Shown: one piece after another, positions 11,250 to 22,100 of the stretch
Layout: every line of letters begins with the position of its first letter
How positions within the stretch are numbered: the first letter of the stretch is position 1
Source of the DNA: Nemertoderma westbladi
Lineage: Eukaryota > Xenacoelomorpha > Nemertodermatida > Nemertodermatidae
Direction of reading: 5' to 3'
NCBI GenBank assembly: GCA_032718475.1
Contig: JAUCBJ010000869.1
Span: 1 to 45,724 of the forward strand
Length of the DNA stretch: 45,724 bases
Translations under genes and position numbers: made by a program
Notes under the pieces: model-generated
Database searches by the model: none
Seen by the model: the letters and a program-made list of their open reading frames with translations, nothing else
Told to the model about the DNA's origin: nothing

Positions 11250-14200
11250 CTGAAAGATAAATAAAGTCATTTGAAAATTTAAGTATAACTGTATTGTAGT
11301 GTGTTGTAAAGAAAAGGACAATACTGTACATACGTTGAGATCATGATCTAAAATATATGTTTCCTGTTATCTGTTTCCCGATATCAAATCTTTGATCGTA
11401 GTCAACCTGTATTGAAACCAACATTTGCTAATAAGAAAGAGTAAAGTATAAAGTATGTGGCGCTGTAGACTATGTAGTGTAGCTATACCTATTTATTCCT
11501 TTCCTTGATTGGTAAGGATGGTAATGATCCAAGGCGTAATCATACGATATGACTGCGGGAGAAGGTACCAACTTCATGTAATGTGGTCGAACTGGCTCTT
11601 TGATTTCATTGACTGCCCAGGGAGAAACTTGTTTTTTTTCACCTGCGAAGAGTTTCAGTAAAATCTCATATAATAATAATTAATATAAAATTTATTTAAT
11701 ATTTAAATTCGTATAATTATTAGTTATGACGTTTGATTGGAGAGACTTTACCGTATATTTGTTCGATAAGGTAATCTCTTTTATGAACTCGGACAGCTTC
11801 ACTCCAGACGGTCAAAATTTTCCTATTGGGTTTTTTCGATGATAGAATCTTCCGTCGGTAGTAGCGTCTCCATGCCAACTGTATCGTCAACGCAGCTATT
11901 TCTCTAGTGATCTCCTTCTCTGTGTTTAGGACTCGCTTCTCTCTTATTAATACTCGAAGAGTTCGCACAATCTTCTTACGGCGAAATATGTAGCTGGAAA
12001 ATATAGCATCAATAATAACTACTGTATAATAACCAACTATACTCAACTATAATAACAATCAACAATTAATAATAATCAACTATAATAACAATCAACAATA
12101 AATAATAATCAACTATAATAACTTTGAAGATTATTAATTACTTGAAGTCATTTTACTAGTCGCAGCTACTCATTAAATATATAAAATGCCCCGGAATAGT
12201 ATTTATTACAGTGCAAAGTTGAGTGATTGATGAGCAATAATCTCCATACCTAGGTATAATTAATGCTAATCTTATTTACCGCTGCCTATTGACTAAGGGG
12301 TAAATAATGTACATTTTAACAATTTAAATTCTTAAGTAGTCCTATCACCATCACTTACTCTCGCCATGCCGATTGGATTTTATTGACAGCATCTATTTTT
12401 AACCGAAACTCATCTAATCGTATCCTCTCCATACCCACTATGTCCGTATTAATTGATATATCATTATTCACTATAACATCGTTGCCATTGGGTTGGCTAC
12501 TTGTAGAGGAGCTGGTACTGCTTGTTGAACGGATGGAGGGCGTGGTTTTTTGTGAATTTCCCAAACCATTATTGGTCTGTAAATCATTATCTCTGGAAAA
12601 CATGTAATAGTAAGTAAGTTTGTAATAATTTATCATATAGTAATAGTAAGTAAGTATGTAATAATTTTTTAATGTACTGCAGGATGTTAATTTTAAAGTT
12701 TTGAAAATGTGATGATTGAAATGGATTTCGGTAGGCCTTTATACGGTTAGCATATGAAACTTATTCATTGTGCGGTAAAAAATTCGAAATGTTCATAAAT
12801 TGGAATTCGGATAGTACTTACTTAAGTCATATCTGATCCCTATCTGGACCCAATCTCGAGAATTATACCAAATCTGAACCCATTCTGAATCGAAAATAGA
12901 AAGAGGGGTGAAAATTATTAATTTTCGCATTAACAATTTTGAAATTTGAAGAAATTGTACATATCTTTTTTCATATTTAAATTTGCAGGCAGCCGCAGCA
13001 CTACTGCTGTATTAATTGGGGACTGCAGTTACTACAGTACTACTGCATTGTACTGGTGTGCAGTTGTTCGGTCGTTTAACGTTATAGCGGCAGCTCACCT
13101 CTACCGGTCGGCGGTATCCAAACTGACAACTACAGAACTACGGCTTTACGGTTCGCGTAGCAGTTCGGTTTCGGTCTAACATTGGGTAGGTTACTCGCAA
13201 GGCCTACTAAAAGACCTAAAGACTAAAAGGTCTTTTAGTAGGTCTTGGTTACTAGTGCCTGGTACCGGTCCCTAGGCTATATCTGTCCAGCTGTACATAC
13301 ATACACCATGTCCTGGAATATAGTGTCGTTATTCAGGTACCTGCCCCCCCCCCCCCCCCCCAAATTTTTCTACAAATATCAATGAGATTGCATGAAATTT
13401 AAAACAGAGATAGTTTCACCTCCCTCCTCCTTGCTGGGTGAGCCAGAATTTTTATTTTCGCTTTCATTCTTTAGCTACAAGAGTTTGAAAAAAGTGTCTC
13501 CGGCGATATTGCACCAGTTACACCGCAGTTATTCTTCAAACATAATACAGAAATAGTAATATAATATATAATACTACTACTACTACTAGGATCGGCATGC
13601 TGCATTACAGCTGCATTTTTAAGAATGCTGTGCCGGCTTATCGACAAAATTGCACCGCCACAACTCCCTATCACCCATGACATCCGTCGATATTGCACCA
13701 GTTACACCGCAGTTATTCTTCAAACATTTAGTGATTTGTTGGTATTAGTGGAAAGCTGACCGTGCAAGGATTCCAAATATGTAAAAATAATTGAATTTGG
13801 TTGGGAAATAGCTGAGTTATTGGCATTCGAATTTTGCATGTATTAGCTTCCACTGCAGGCCATTTATTCTATTAAATTAATACGCAATGTTCTAGAATAT
13901 TTTGATTATTTATGAATATCCATATACTAGTATTATCATGTAGGCATTGCATTGTTGCCAAGCTACTTATGAGATAAACAAAATGTTCTAGAACATTGTG
14001 TATTTATTATTATTAATAGAATAAATGGCCTGCAGTGGATGCTAATACATGCAAAATTCGAATGCCAATAACTCAGCTATTTCCCAACCAAATTCAAATA
14101 ATTTTACATATTTGGAATCCTTGCACGGTCACCTTTCCACTAGTACCAACAAATCACTAAATGGTTGAAGAATAACTGCGGTGTAACTGCTATGGTGCAA

Positions 14201-17200
14201 TATCGACGGAGACACCTTTTTCAAACGCTTGTAGCTAAAGAATTCAGAAGTGCCGAAATGACCTCTACAAGGCGCAGAAAGAGTCCCGACTCAAAAAGAC
14301 TACAGCGGCCAAGAATGCAGTTAAGGCTGCATCTAGGTCCCTGAACAGGCAGTACTCTGTTAATCTACAGGAGCTAATAAACCAACAGGTTGATGCCAGC
14401 AATGATGCTGACGACAGCTGACGTCATCTATCCCATCATAGTAGACATGTACCGTACAACAAGAGTCCCACAAGAAATGAAAACAAATAAGTTGGTGCCA
14501 GTTCCCAAGAAGGGCAACCTAACACTCTATGGTTCTTTTCGGGGAATCTCATTGATCTCGATTGCTGCAAAGCTATACAATAGAATTATATTAAATCGCA
14601 TCAGGGATCCCATTGAGAGACTGCTCCGTGGAAATCAGAATGGGTTCCGTAAAGGTCGTGGGACCATGGAGCCCATTTTGGCACTTAGAAGGATAATTGA
14701 GGAGTTATCAAAAAAGAAAGACAGGCACCTGGCTGTTATCTTTGTTGACTTCTTCAAGACCTTTGATTCAGTCTCTCGCTCACGTATGTTCAGCATACTT
14801 TCATTATATGGGATTCCTGATGAAATTATTGCAGCAATCAGATCAGTCTACGATGGTTCGACAACATTTGTGTCTAATGTTGACGGTGACACAGAACCAT
14901 TTGAAGTGTTATGGGGCGTCCTCCAGGGAGACACACTTGCACCATTCTTGTTCATAATTGTTGTTGACTATGTTCTACGCATGTCCTTAGATCTTCATAA
15001 TGATGATGGGGTGATGATAACTCCACCTACTGGCTCCAGAAGTCGAGGAAATCCTGCCAAGTACCTAACTGATCTAGACTTTGGTGATGACTCAGGGTCA
15101 GGAGTACTCTCAGAATCACTAGAGGGAGCCCAACGACTCCTCATCTCATTAGAACATGCTGCTTCTAGTGTTGGTCTTTTTATTAACTCCAGAAAAACCA
15201 AAATTTTGACAGTTAACTTTGAAAGTCTTCAGCAAGTCTCTGATCGGATGAGCATAAGCTCAAAAGATGGTATGCTTGAGCATGTGGATGACTTCTGTTA
15301 CCTGGGATCATGGATCCGGAAGTCAGTTGAGGACCTTCGAATACGCAAAGGAAAGGCATGGGCAGCCTTGAATGGGCTTTCCAGGATTTGGAAGTCACCG
15401 AGAATTAATCGGAAACTTAAGGTCCGGTTATTTAGAGCAGCAGTAGTTCCAGTACTCCTCTATGGGAGTCCATGCTGGGCTCTAACTGCTGAGGACACCA
15501 AATCTCTGGATGGCACATTCACCAGAATGCTACGCCGGGTTCATTGTGTCAAGTTCAATGCACACATCTCCAACCAGACACTATATAACATTGGAGGTGT
15601 CTCATTGGTTCCCCCAAGCTTGACACTAGAACAAAATCGCCTCCGCTTTGCAGGACGTTTCTTTCGCCGTGAGGACCAGCCAGTGCATAATCTTGTACTT
15701 TGGCAGCCTCATGGAGTGAATAAGCATGGTGGACAGCCCATGACTTTCTTGAGACGCATCTTAAAGGACACTGGCCTTGAAGATGCGGATGATCTAGCAA
15801 ATGTCATGGGTGATAGGGAGTTGTGGCGGTGCAATTTTGTCGATAAGCCGGCACAGCATTCTTAAAAATGCAGCTGTAATGCAGCATGCCGATCCTAGTA
15901 GTAGTAGTAGTATTATATATTATATTACTATTTCTGTATTATGTTGAAGAATAACTGCGGTGTATCTGGCGCAATACCGACGGAGACACCTTTTTCAAAC
16001 GCTTGTAGCTAAAGAACGAAATCGAAAATAAAAATTCTGGCTCACCCAGCAAGGAGGAGGGAGATGAAACTATCTCTGTTTCAAATTTCATGCAATCTCA
16101 TTACGATTTGTAAAAAAATTTGGGGGGGGGGGGGGGGCAGGTACCTTAATAACGACACTATATTCCAGGACATGGTGTACGTACATAGGGTGTACGGTAG
16201 CACTATTGTAGTAACCTACCGTGTAGACCTACCCAACGGTAGACCGAAACCGAACTGCTATGAGAACCGTACATCCGTTAGTTATGTCAGTATGTAGTTG
16301 TCAGTTGGGATACCGCCTACCGGTAGAGGCTGCACAGCAGTACAATACAGCAGTAACTTCAGTCCCCTACAGTATACAAAAGTAGTGATGCGGCTTCCCT
16401 CAACTTTAAATATGAAAAAAGATAATGTAAAATTTCTTTCAAAGATTTTTTAAAGATTTCATTTCTTCAAATTTCAAAATTGTTAATGCAAAAATTAATA
16501 ATTTTCACCCCTCTTTCTATTTTCGATTCAGATTGGGTTCAGATTTGGTATAATTCTCGAGATTGGGTCCAGATTGGGTTCAGATATGACTTAAGTACTA
16601 TCCTTGGAATTCATTAAAATAAAGATAGGACGTTTGAGTATTATACAGTATTTCTAAATATTATTGACCAAGCAGACACTTCGTGTAGTGGTCACACTCC
16701 TGGGATCGTGCAGCACTGTTTGGTCACAGTGCTTTAAATGCTACAATCCCAACCCTTGATTATGTCGATCTGTCGACCATAATCTTTGATTATGTCGATA
16801 AATAGCAACCAAGGCCAAGACAAACTTGGGAAATAGAGTGGAATACTGTATTGTGGAAGATCACCCATGGTGTGGTGGTGAACAGGAATTCCTGCATTCG
16901 AGAAAAACGTTAAAAAAAATATAATTTGCCTCAGTTTGGATTCTTTCCCCTAATATTTTATTAAATAATATTATTTTAGAGAAGTAGACCAACTGTACAG
17001 TAGAACAACGCAATATGGAAATTAACATTTAGTCTTTATAGCTGTGTTGATTGTTTTGCCTCAGGGATTTTGTCACAGAGGTAGAATACCTAGGCCTCCC
17101 TACACAATTCTCATGACTTCGGTTTATGTGGTGTGGGTTATTTTACTTCTGATACATACTGCATTTCACAACTTTTCTGTTGCTTGTGTTGTTCTGGTTT

Positions 17201-17956
17201 TCCTATTATCTCAATATCTTATAAATGGGCCAATACACCGTAGGCCAACAAACACCCTTAGGATTTAAACTTAAGATTTATAACGCCATCTGGAGTCGTT
17301 TTTGTTAATTTGTATTAATGTGGGAGGGATACATTTAGAAGGTACCAATACCATCTAAAAATAATTGATTAATTGTCGTAAGTGTTGTTATGGCTCAATG
17401 GTCAAGATATTTTATTTTAAGTTCGATATCCGTACGTCGTACAGTATGATGTTATATAACGTCAATTATGCGTCAATTCCACAAATACTACAGTAATATG
17501 ATAACAATAATGAAAAATAAACATAACAGTGAAACTACATAAATACGACTGCTCTATACTTACTACAGTAACTGCTGTAGGCCTACCGGTACCAATTAAT
17601 ACTGTAGTACAACTGTACTGTACTGTAGTACATTAAGTTAATAGATTTGCTAACAAGTATTGTGTATGTTTCTCTTACATATTGTTGATGTGTTTATCTC
17701 CGTTTTCACTTTTACTAGAAGACAACCTTCCCGAACTTTCGATGAGATCTTCCGGGGCTATACTGGACCTTTTGGGCTTTACTTTAAACTCTGAACTAAT
17801 GGATGATGTAGATGATTTACTGGTGATAGATGATGAATGAGTTGTTGACGATGAAGATGAACTAGATTTCCGTTTTACTTTTCGGATTATATCTCCCAAT
17901 AATCCTTCTGAACTGGTTAATGATTCAGTTCTGGATTTATCAGTAGAGTCATCCAT
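11093..17956 (-). CDS. Five-exon gene for an IQ-motif protein
   Basis: I assembled this gene from five exons on the minus strand: 17956-17679, 12592-12359, 11993-11752, 11642-11489 and 11249-11093. All four introns begin GT and end AG. The phases (2, 2, 1, 2) agree at every join, and the total is 1065 bases, giving 354 residues plus stop. An in-frame stop precedes the ATG. Residues 1 to about 90 are serine-rich with basic patches. Two IQ motifs, known calmodulin or light-chain binding helices, follow: one at about 165-176, split by intron 2 (NKIQSAWR, then DYIFRRK), and one at about 208-219 (TIQLAWRRYYRRK). The tail has a tyrosine- and proline-rich part and ends acidic then basic. I do not recognise the orthologue. 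The donors of exons 3 (GTAAAG) and 4 (GTATAG) are weak. Without the last splice the protein would end a few codons into intron 4. Confidence 0.75.
11489..11642 (-). CDS. IQ-motif gene, exon 4
   Basis: The exon follows acceptor CTTCGCAG. It is open in the required frame and reads GEKKQVSPWAV and then a tyrosine- and proline-rich stretch (HYHPYQSRK). It ends at a weak GTATAG donor; reading through that donor meets a TAG soon after, so an alternative shorter end is possible. Confidence 0.6.
11752..11993 (-). CDS. IQ-motif gene, exon 3
   Basis: After the acceptor ATTTTCCAG the exon completes IQ motif 1 (DYIFRRKK) and encodes a basic helix followed by IQ motif 2 (TIQLAWRRYYRRK). It ends at a weaker donor, GTAAAG. 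A 33-bp tandem repeat lies just upstream in intron 2, at about 12043-12122. Confidence 0.78.
12043..12122. repeat. 33-bp tandem repeat in intron 2
   Basis: About 2.4 copies of an AT-rich unit; the word TCAACTATAATAA recurs at 12043, 12076 and 12109, an exact spacing of 33. It sits just upstream of the exon 3 acceptor on the transcribed (minus) strand. Confidence 0.8.
12359..12592 (-). CDS. IQ-motif gene, exon 2
   Basis: The exon follows the acceptor TTTTCCAG and ends before a consensus GTAAGT donor. It encodes a polar linker rich in S, T and N, then KIDAVNKIQSAWR, the first half of IQ motif 1. Its phase fits both neighbours. A 36-bp duplication (about 12604-12672) lies just upstream in intron 1. 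Confidence 0.78.
12809..13570 (+). repeat. Left arm of foldback copy A
   Basis: The arm runs inward from GGATAGTAC through an AT-rich block (AATTTCAAAATTGTTAATGC on the opposite strand), a GC-richer block with GTAGCAGTTCGG, the C18 tract, and the CTCCTCCTTGCTGGGTGAGCC block. It pairs with 15913-16603. The middle has a local 14-16 bp stem, AAAGACCTAA...GGTCTTTTAG, at about 13207-13245 that the right arm lacks. Confidence 0.8.
13571..13683 (-). repeat. Inverted LINE 3' end inside the left arm
   Basis: This segment is the reverse complement of the last 85-90 bases of LINE copy 2 with its (AGT)n tail and the AT-rich bases after it (about 15829-15945). The left arm therefore carries a mirror copy of a LINE tail whose body lies only on the right side. 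Confidence 0.8.
13684..14240. repeat. Central palindrome of foldback copy A
   Basis: The left half (about 13684-13882) and right half (about 14015-14209) are reverse complements over nearly 200 bases, around a loop of about 130 bases that contains AATGTTCTAGAACATT. Words include TTGGAATCCTTGCACGGTCA and its mirror. The outer 80 bases repeat again beyond the LINE, at about 15944-16017. Confidence 0.85.
14241..15912 (+). mobile_element. LINE copy 2 inside the foldback element
   Basis: A longer copy of the copy-1 LINE. It begins with a lysine-rich helix (QKCRNDLYKAQKESRLKKTT) that normally lies between endonuclease and polymerase. A deletion near 14420 joins this to the reverse transcriptase, which then runs unbroken to the C-terminus. 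The 3' end is (AGT)n at about 15896-15912. The 5' part with the endonuclease is missing. An 80-bp segment of foldback sequence occurs in the same orientation on both sides (about 14158-14240 and 15944-16017), so the boundaries were probably shaped by rearrangement as well as insertion. Confidence 0.85.
14390..15865 (+). CDS. LINE reverse transcriptase, 491-residue open frame
   Basis: The frame covers the full polymerase and C-terminal domain: LVPVPKKGN, NQNGFRKGRG, the first catalytic aspartate in FVDFFKTFDSV, GVLQGDTLAPFLF, the thumb, and a C-terminal region ending DRELWRCNFVDKPAQHS. The metal-binding FADD box is changed to FGDD (about 15077-15088), and KAFDS reads KTFDS, so activity is doubtful even though the frame is open. 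Copy 1 keeps FADD but is frameshifted. The start codon at 14390 is probably not the native one, since homology begins upstream in another frame. It lies antisense to the host IQ-motif gene. Confidence 0.85.
   Translation: MMPAMMLTTADVIYPIIVDMYRTTRVPQEMKTNKLVPVPKKGNLTLYGSFRGISLISIAAKLYNRIILNRIRDPIERLLRGNQNGFRKGRGTMEPILALRRIIEELSKKKDRHLAVIFVDFFKTFDSVSRSRMFSILSLYGIPDEIIAAIRSVYDGSTTFVSNVDGDTEPFEVLWGVLQGDTLAPFLFIIVVDYVLRMSLDLHNDDGVMITPPTGSRSRGNPAKYLTDLDFGDDSGSGVLSESLEGAQRLLISLEHAASSVGLFINSRKTKILTVNFESLQQVSDRMSISSKDGMLEHVDDFCYLGSWIRKSVEDLRIRKGKAWAALNGLSRIWKSPRINRKLKVRLFRAAVVPVLLYGSPCWALTAEDTKSLDGTFTRMLRRVHCVKFNAHISNQTLYNIGGVSLVPPSLTLEQNRLRFAGRFFRREDQPVHNLVLWQPHGVNKHGGQPMTFLRRILKDTGLEDADDLANVMGDRELWRCNFVDKPAQHS
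15913..16603 (-). repeat. Right arm of foldback copy A
   Basis: This is the inverted counterpart of 12809-13570, with the same block order read on the minus strand and a G16 tract at 16122-16137. Small differences (for example a duplicated TTTAAAGATTT-like segment near 16440-16465) show the arms have drifted. Confidence 0.8.
16604..17678. other. Remainder of intron 1 of the IQ-motif gene
   Basis: No gene or clear element recognised. The small frame at 17044-17268 has no family features. TACTGTA words cluster at about 17550-17640. Confidence 0.5.
17679..17956 (-). CDS. IQ-motif gene, exon 1
   Basis: The first coding exon gives 92 residues beginning MDDSTDKSRTESL and rich in serine (runs of up to seven). 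It ends in AAC AAT AT before the donor GTAAGA, and its last two bases join the first base of exon 2 to make an isoleucine codon. An in-frame TAA three codons before the ATG supports the start. Confidence 0.7.
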
Positions 17957-18328
17957 TTTTATTTAATTTGGATCAAGTACAGAGTATTCTGAAGTATATA
18001 GAATAGTACTGGTTATATACCGTACTTAATGGTAAAAATAGTTTATACAAAGTCAATTTTTTGTCAATTATGTTTACTTTTTTGATTTAAATATTTTTCA
18101 TCACTCAGCTGTAAAATTATACCGGTACTAATTGGCTAATAATTAGAATATATTAAGATATTGTAACTGTTAATAAAGTAAGATGTATACTTAATTCAAA
18201 CCTTAATATTAAACAAAAACACAAATAAGGTGACGTAGCCAAGTTTTATTTGCCAACATTGGTGGTATTTGATTAGTAAACTACAATATCAACGCATATG
18301 CCATAACAATATGTAGCAATACTGCAAT
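17957..18328. other. Upstream region of the IQ-motif gene
   Basis: No gene seen. AT-rich sequence that should contain the promoter of the minus-strand IQ-motif gene; I cannot point to a specific core element. Confidence 0.4.
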
Positions 18329-18660
18329 TTAAGGGGGGAGGGGGAGTGTGCACCATTTTCCGAAAACTCTCCGATTTATCACTCTCAGCGTTTCAAAATT
18401 GTTTGGTTTTGACTATAATTTGGAATATAGGCACCTAAGATGCTATTCTACATGACAGATCACAAAAATATTATTTCTCGCTATTTATTAGTTAATACTA
18501 GTCAAAAATAAAAACCATTTGGTTGCGCTTAAAACCCTAAGGCTTTTACAGTTTTGAACCTAATCACATGAAAGTTTTTTTATATGATAGAATAAAGACG
18601 GGGCAACATAACTATCACACAAAATTTTGTGAAAATGCCTCTGCACCGCTAGGTGGCGCA

Positions 18661-18940
18661 TGTTAGGGTCCGATATGAATCAAAATAAATTGTAAACTTT
18701 TATCTGACTAAGTAGTATATTTCTAGATTGATCTAACCGAATAATAAATATTATATCCTACAAACAGCTGTACTACATTTATGATCTAAGTAAAGGTCAT
18801 ATTACTGGATGGTGTAAGAGTCAATGTATCGAGATTTGATTATCCCATTATAGTCATTTATATAAGGTATTTTTCCAGTGTTAATTACATTGCAATATAA
18901 TTAAGGATTAAAGCAATATACACTTTTATTGACTCTTACA
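18661..18940 (-). repeat. 3' LTR of the gypsy element
   Basis: A 280-bp partner of the LTR at 23556-23836. It lies directly after the purine-rich tract (18941-18955) on the element strand. Confidence 0.93.
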
Positions 18941-19177
18941 CGACACCCCTCGTTAAGAGCGGAGCTCATAATTTAAAATGCTATATGGAAATAAAGAACT
19001 TCCAAATAACATCCAAAAAATATATTTCTTATAACTAATATGACCGCCTATTTTATTACTAAAAATATAATTATTCTGTAGGTTTAAACGAAATAATCAA
19101 ATAATTATACCAAATACATTATATTAAGTAATTTGCATGTATGGAACAAACATATTATAATTAATTATGTATGAATG

Positions 19178-22100
19178 CTACTGAATTGGGAATTGAAAAC
19201 GAACTTTCTTTATTGATTTTGTTTTGTCAGATATATGATTTATTACGGGTTTGACCCTATCTAATGATATTACTTCATTTTTAAGCCGTAATTTAATCGT
19301 AATAGTTTTTTCCTTGATTTGTACAATTTCATATGGCCCTTTGTACAATGGATGCAGCGAAGACCGCTTAATAGGATCAAGAATCCATACATGAGTAGCT
19401 TTTTGTAGAGATTTAGGAACGTAACCTTTATTTGAATAATTTCTTCTTGGGGGAAGAAATTTGTCAACTTTTGCAAAAAGTTTTTGTACGAATTCTGGAA
19501 CTGTTGGGGTATCTTTATGTGATTCTGGCTCAAAAAATTGTCCAGGAAGTAACAATTCAGTTCCGTATAAGAGCTGAGCTGGCGAATTACCATGAATTCC
19601 TACGGTTGACCTTAAACCTAAAAGGACAAGTGGCAGTTCGTTATACCATGAAGAATTATTGCACTTCGCTCGCAATGAAGCTTTTAATGAGCGATGAAAT
19701 CTCTCTACGAGACCGTTGCACGCTGGATGATAAGCAGTAGTTCTCGACCTATCAATTCCTAATTCTCGAATAAGCGCACTGAATAATCGAGACTCGAATT
19801 GTGAGCCACGATCAGTTATTATTTTTCGTGGAACGCCGTATCGACTAACCCACGATGTCAGAAAAGCGTTTGCAATACTATCTGTTGTAATATCTCGTAG
19901 TGGCGCAACCTCTGGCCACCTAGTAAATCTATCTATGGCTGTAAATAGGTATTTGTATCCACACGATGAAGGGAGAGGACCTACAATGTCTATATGTACG
20001 GTATCAAGTCTAGAGTAAGTTGGTATAGATTCTATTGGCATATTAATTTTACGAGTTACTTTTGATACTTGACAATTAACACACTCATTAGCCCACTGTT
20101 TTATTTGTTTATTCATTCCTGGCCAAATGTATCTACTGGAAATGAGGCGCAAAGACTCTTTCCAACCAGGATGTGCAAGGTTATGAATTGAATCAAATAT
20201 TTCCCGTCTTAATTGCACAGGCAAATAGGGTCTTAAGTTAATGGATGTGTCATCATACATTACAAATTGGTTCTCATTTACCGCAATTCGTTTCAAAGGT
20301 AAATTGGTTGATTTAAAAAATAACAGTAGAGCCTTATCTTTTAACTGAGCCTCCGCTAATTCTCTCAAATTGTCAAATGAGATGGTTGAACAAGGTCTAG
20401 ACAATGTGTCGGCTACGATATTGTCTTTTCCGGCAACATGTTTTATTTCACAATTAAATTCCGAAAGGAAAGATAGCCAACGGGACTGCTGTGGTGTCGG
20501 ATTTTTCATATTTAAACAATGAACGAGAGGTTTGTGGTCAGTATATATTGTTATGACTTGTCCAAATAACCAATCGTAATGTTTGAGTGTTGTGTATATC
20601 GCCAGTAACTCACGGTCAAATGCAGATTTTTTACTTTCAGTGGATGTAAGTTTTCGTGAAAAAAATGCTAGTGGTTCAGATTTTCCTTCTACCATTTGAT
20701 GCACTACAGCACCTACCGCCTGCCCTGATGCATCTGTCGTTATGGTTAATGGAGCCCCGGGTGATGGAAATGATAATGTTACAGTTTGTTTTAATGCCTC
20801 TTTTAGCCTTATAAAAGCTGTATCTGCCTCCGGGGTAAATGAAAATTTTTCACTTTTAGATTTTGTGGACCTAGTTAGATCAGTAAGCGGAGCTGCAATA
20901 GATGAGAAGTTTGGAGTGAAACGGTGGTAAAAGCCACACATACCTAGAAACCTGCGCAGTGAGGATATGGTTTTTGGCCTTGGAAACTCGTCTATCGCTC
21001 TCATTTTCTCAGGGTTTGGACGAACGCCTGATTTAGTAACAATGTACCCAAGAAATAAAACTTCCCGCTGTATAAATGTACATTTGCTAATGCTAGCCTT
21101 AAGACCCTTTTCCTCTAATCGTTTAAGAACCGTTTCTATGTCTTTATAGTGTTGTTCTATGTTTTCACTGGCTATTAATATATCGTCAATATATCCAATT
21201 GCAAATTTTAAGTCGTAGAGGGTTGTATCAATTAGCCGCTGAAATGTTTGTGAGGCATTTCTTAATCCAAACGGCATTCGCCGAAAAGAAAACATACCAA
21301 ATGGCGTAGTTATTGCAGTTTTTTTAACATCATCAGGCGCGACCGGTATTTGGTGAAAAGCTGTTTTCAAATCAATTTTTGAAAAAATATTACAACCTCT
21401 ACAATTGTTTGTAACGTCTGCAATGTTTGGCATAGGATAACAATCCCGGACAGTCAATCGGTTCAATTTCCTATAATCACCACAGGGTCTCCAGCTACCA
21501 TTGGTTTTAGGGGCAAGATGGAGTGGCGAGGACCAGCAGGATTCACTACGCTCTACTATTTTTGAGTTCAACAAATCATCGAATTTTTCTCCGTACAATC
21601 TCCGTGGTCTAGAAAAACATGGAGGTCCGGTTGTTAAAATATGATGTTCGATATCATGTTTGACAGGTGCATCTAAGCTTTCTGACGCAAAAACTGATTT
21701 ATATTTTTGAGTAATTTTATTTAAACGATTATCTGAGGTAATTCGATTAATATTCGGATGCCCTTTTTTATGACTCTTTTGAAAATATATATCTGACGAA
21801 CATAAATCAATTTTAGGAGGGCCTGAACATCCTATGAATTCATTTCCTACAGTAAAATCGTCTAAAGTAAGACCTACAACGCTACCCATAACACCTATAA
21901 TGAAAAATAATGGTAATATTTTAAAGTTATGAAGAAAATAAGCACAAGGGTAACACAAAGTTAATATCAATAATAGTAATATCACATTATTTTTTAATGA
22001 TGAAAAATACCTACTATTACTTCTAAAAGATTCCCTCTTGTGTGTCGTATCACTTTCCTGAGAACGTTTTGGAATATGTTTAGAATTCGGTTGTTGTGAT

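Larger units (their letters stand above)
12809..16603. mobile_element. Long-TIR foldback element, copy A
   Basis: The ends are inverted repeats: GGATAGTACTTACTTAAGTC at 12809 mirrors ...GACTTAAGTACTATCC ending at 16603. The similarity continues inward for roughly 750-870 bases, with gaps. A 9-bp direct repeat TTGGAATTC (12800-12808 and 16604-16612) brackets the element. Long inverted ends with a 9-bp target duplication suit the Mutator-like (MULE) or foldback class, which is an inference since no transposase is seen. Inside are C and G tracts mirrored at 13344-13361 and 16122-16137, a second palindrome at 13684-14225, and LINE copy 2. The element lies in intron 1 of the IQ-motif gene. Copy B is at 24732-31187. 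Confidence 0.88.

Noticed and set aside
788-13993. TTCTAGAA words as heat-shock elements
   Set aside because: Only two adjoining half-sites are present each time and none sits near a gene start; they look like part of AT-rich repeats.
12809-16603. Long-TIR element as a piggyBac because TTAA occurs in its ends
   Set aside because: The inverted repeat extends outside the TTAA to GGATAGTAC, the flanking duplication is 9 bp, and one end of copy B lacks the TTAA.
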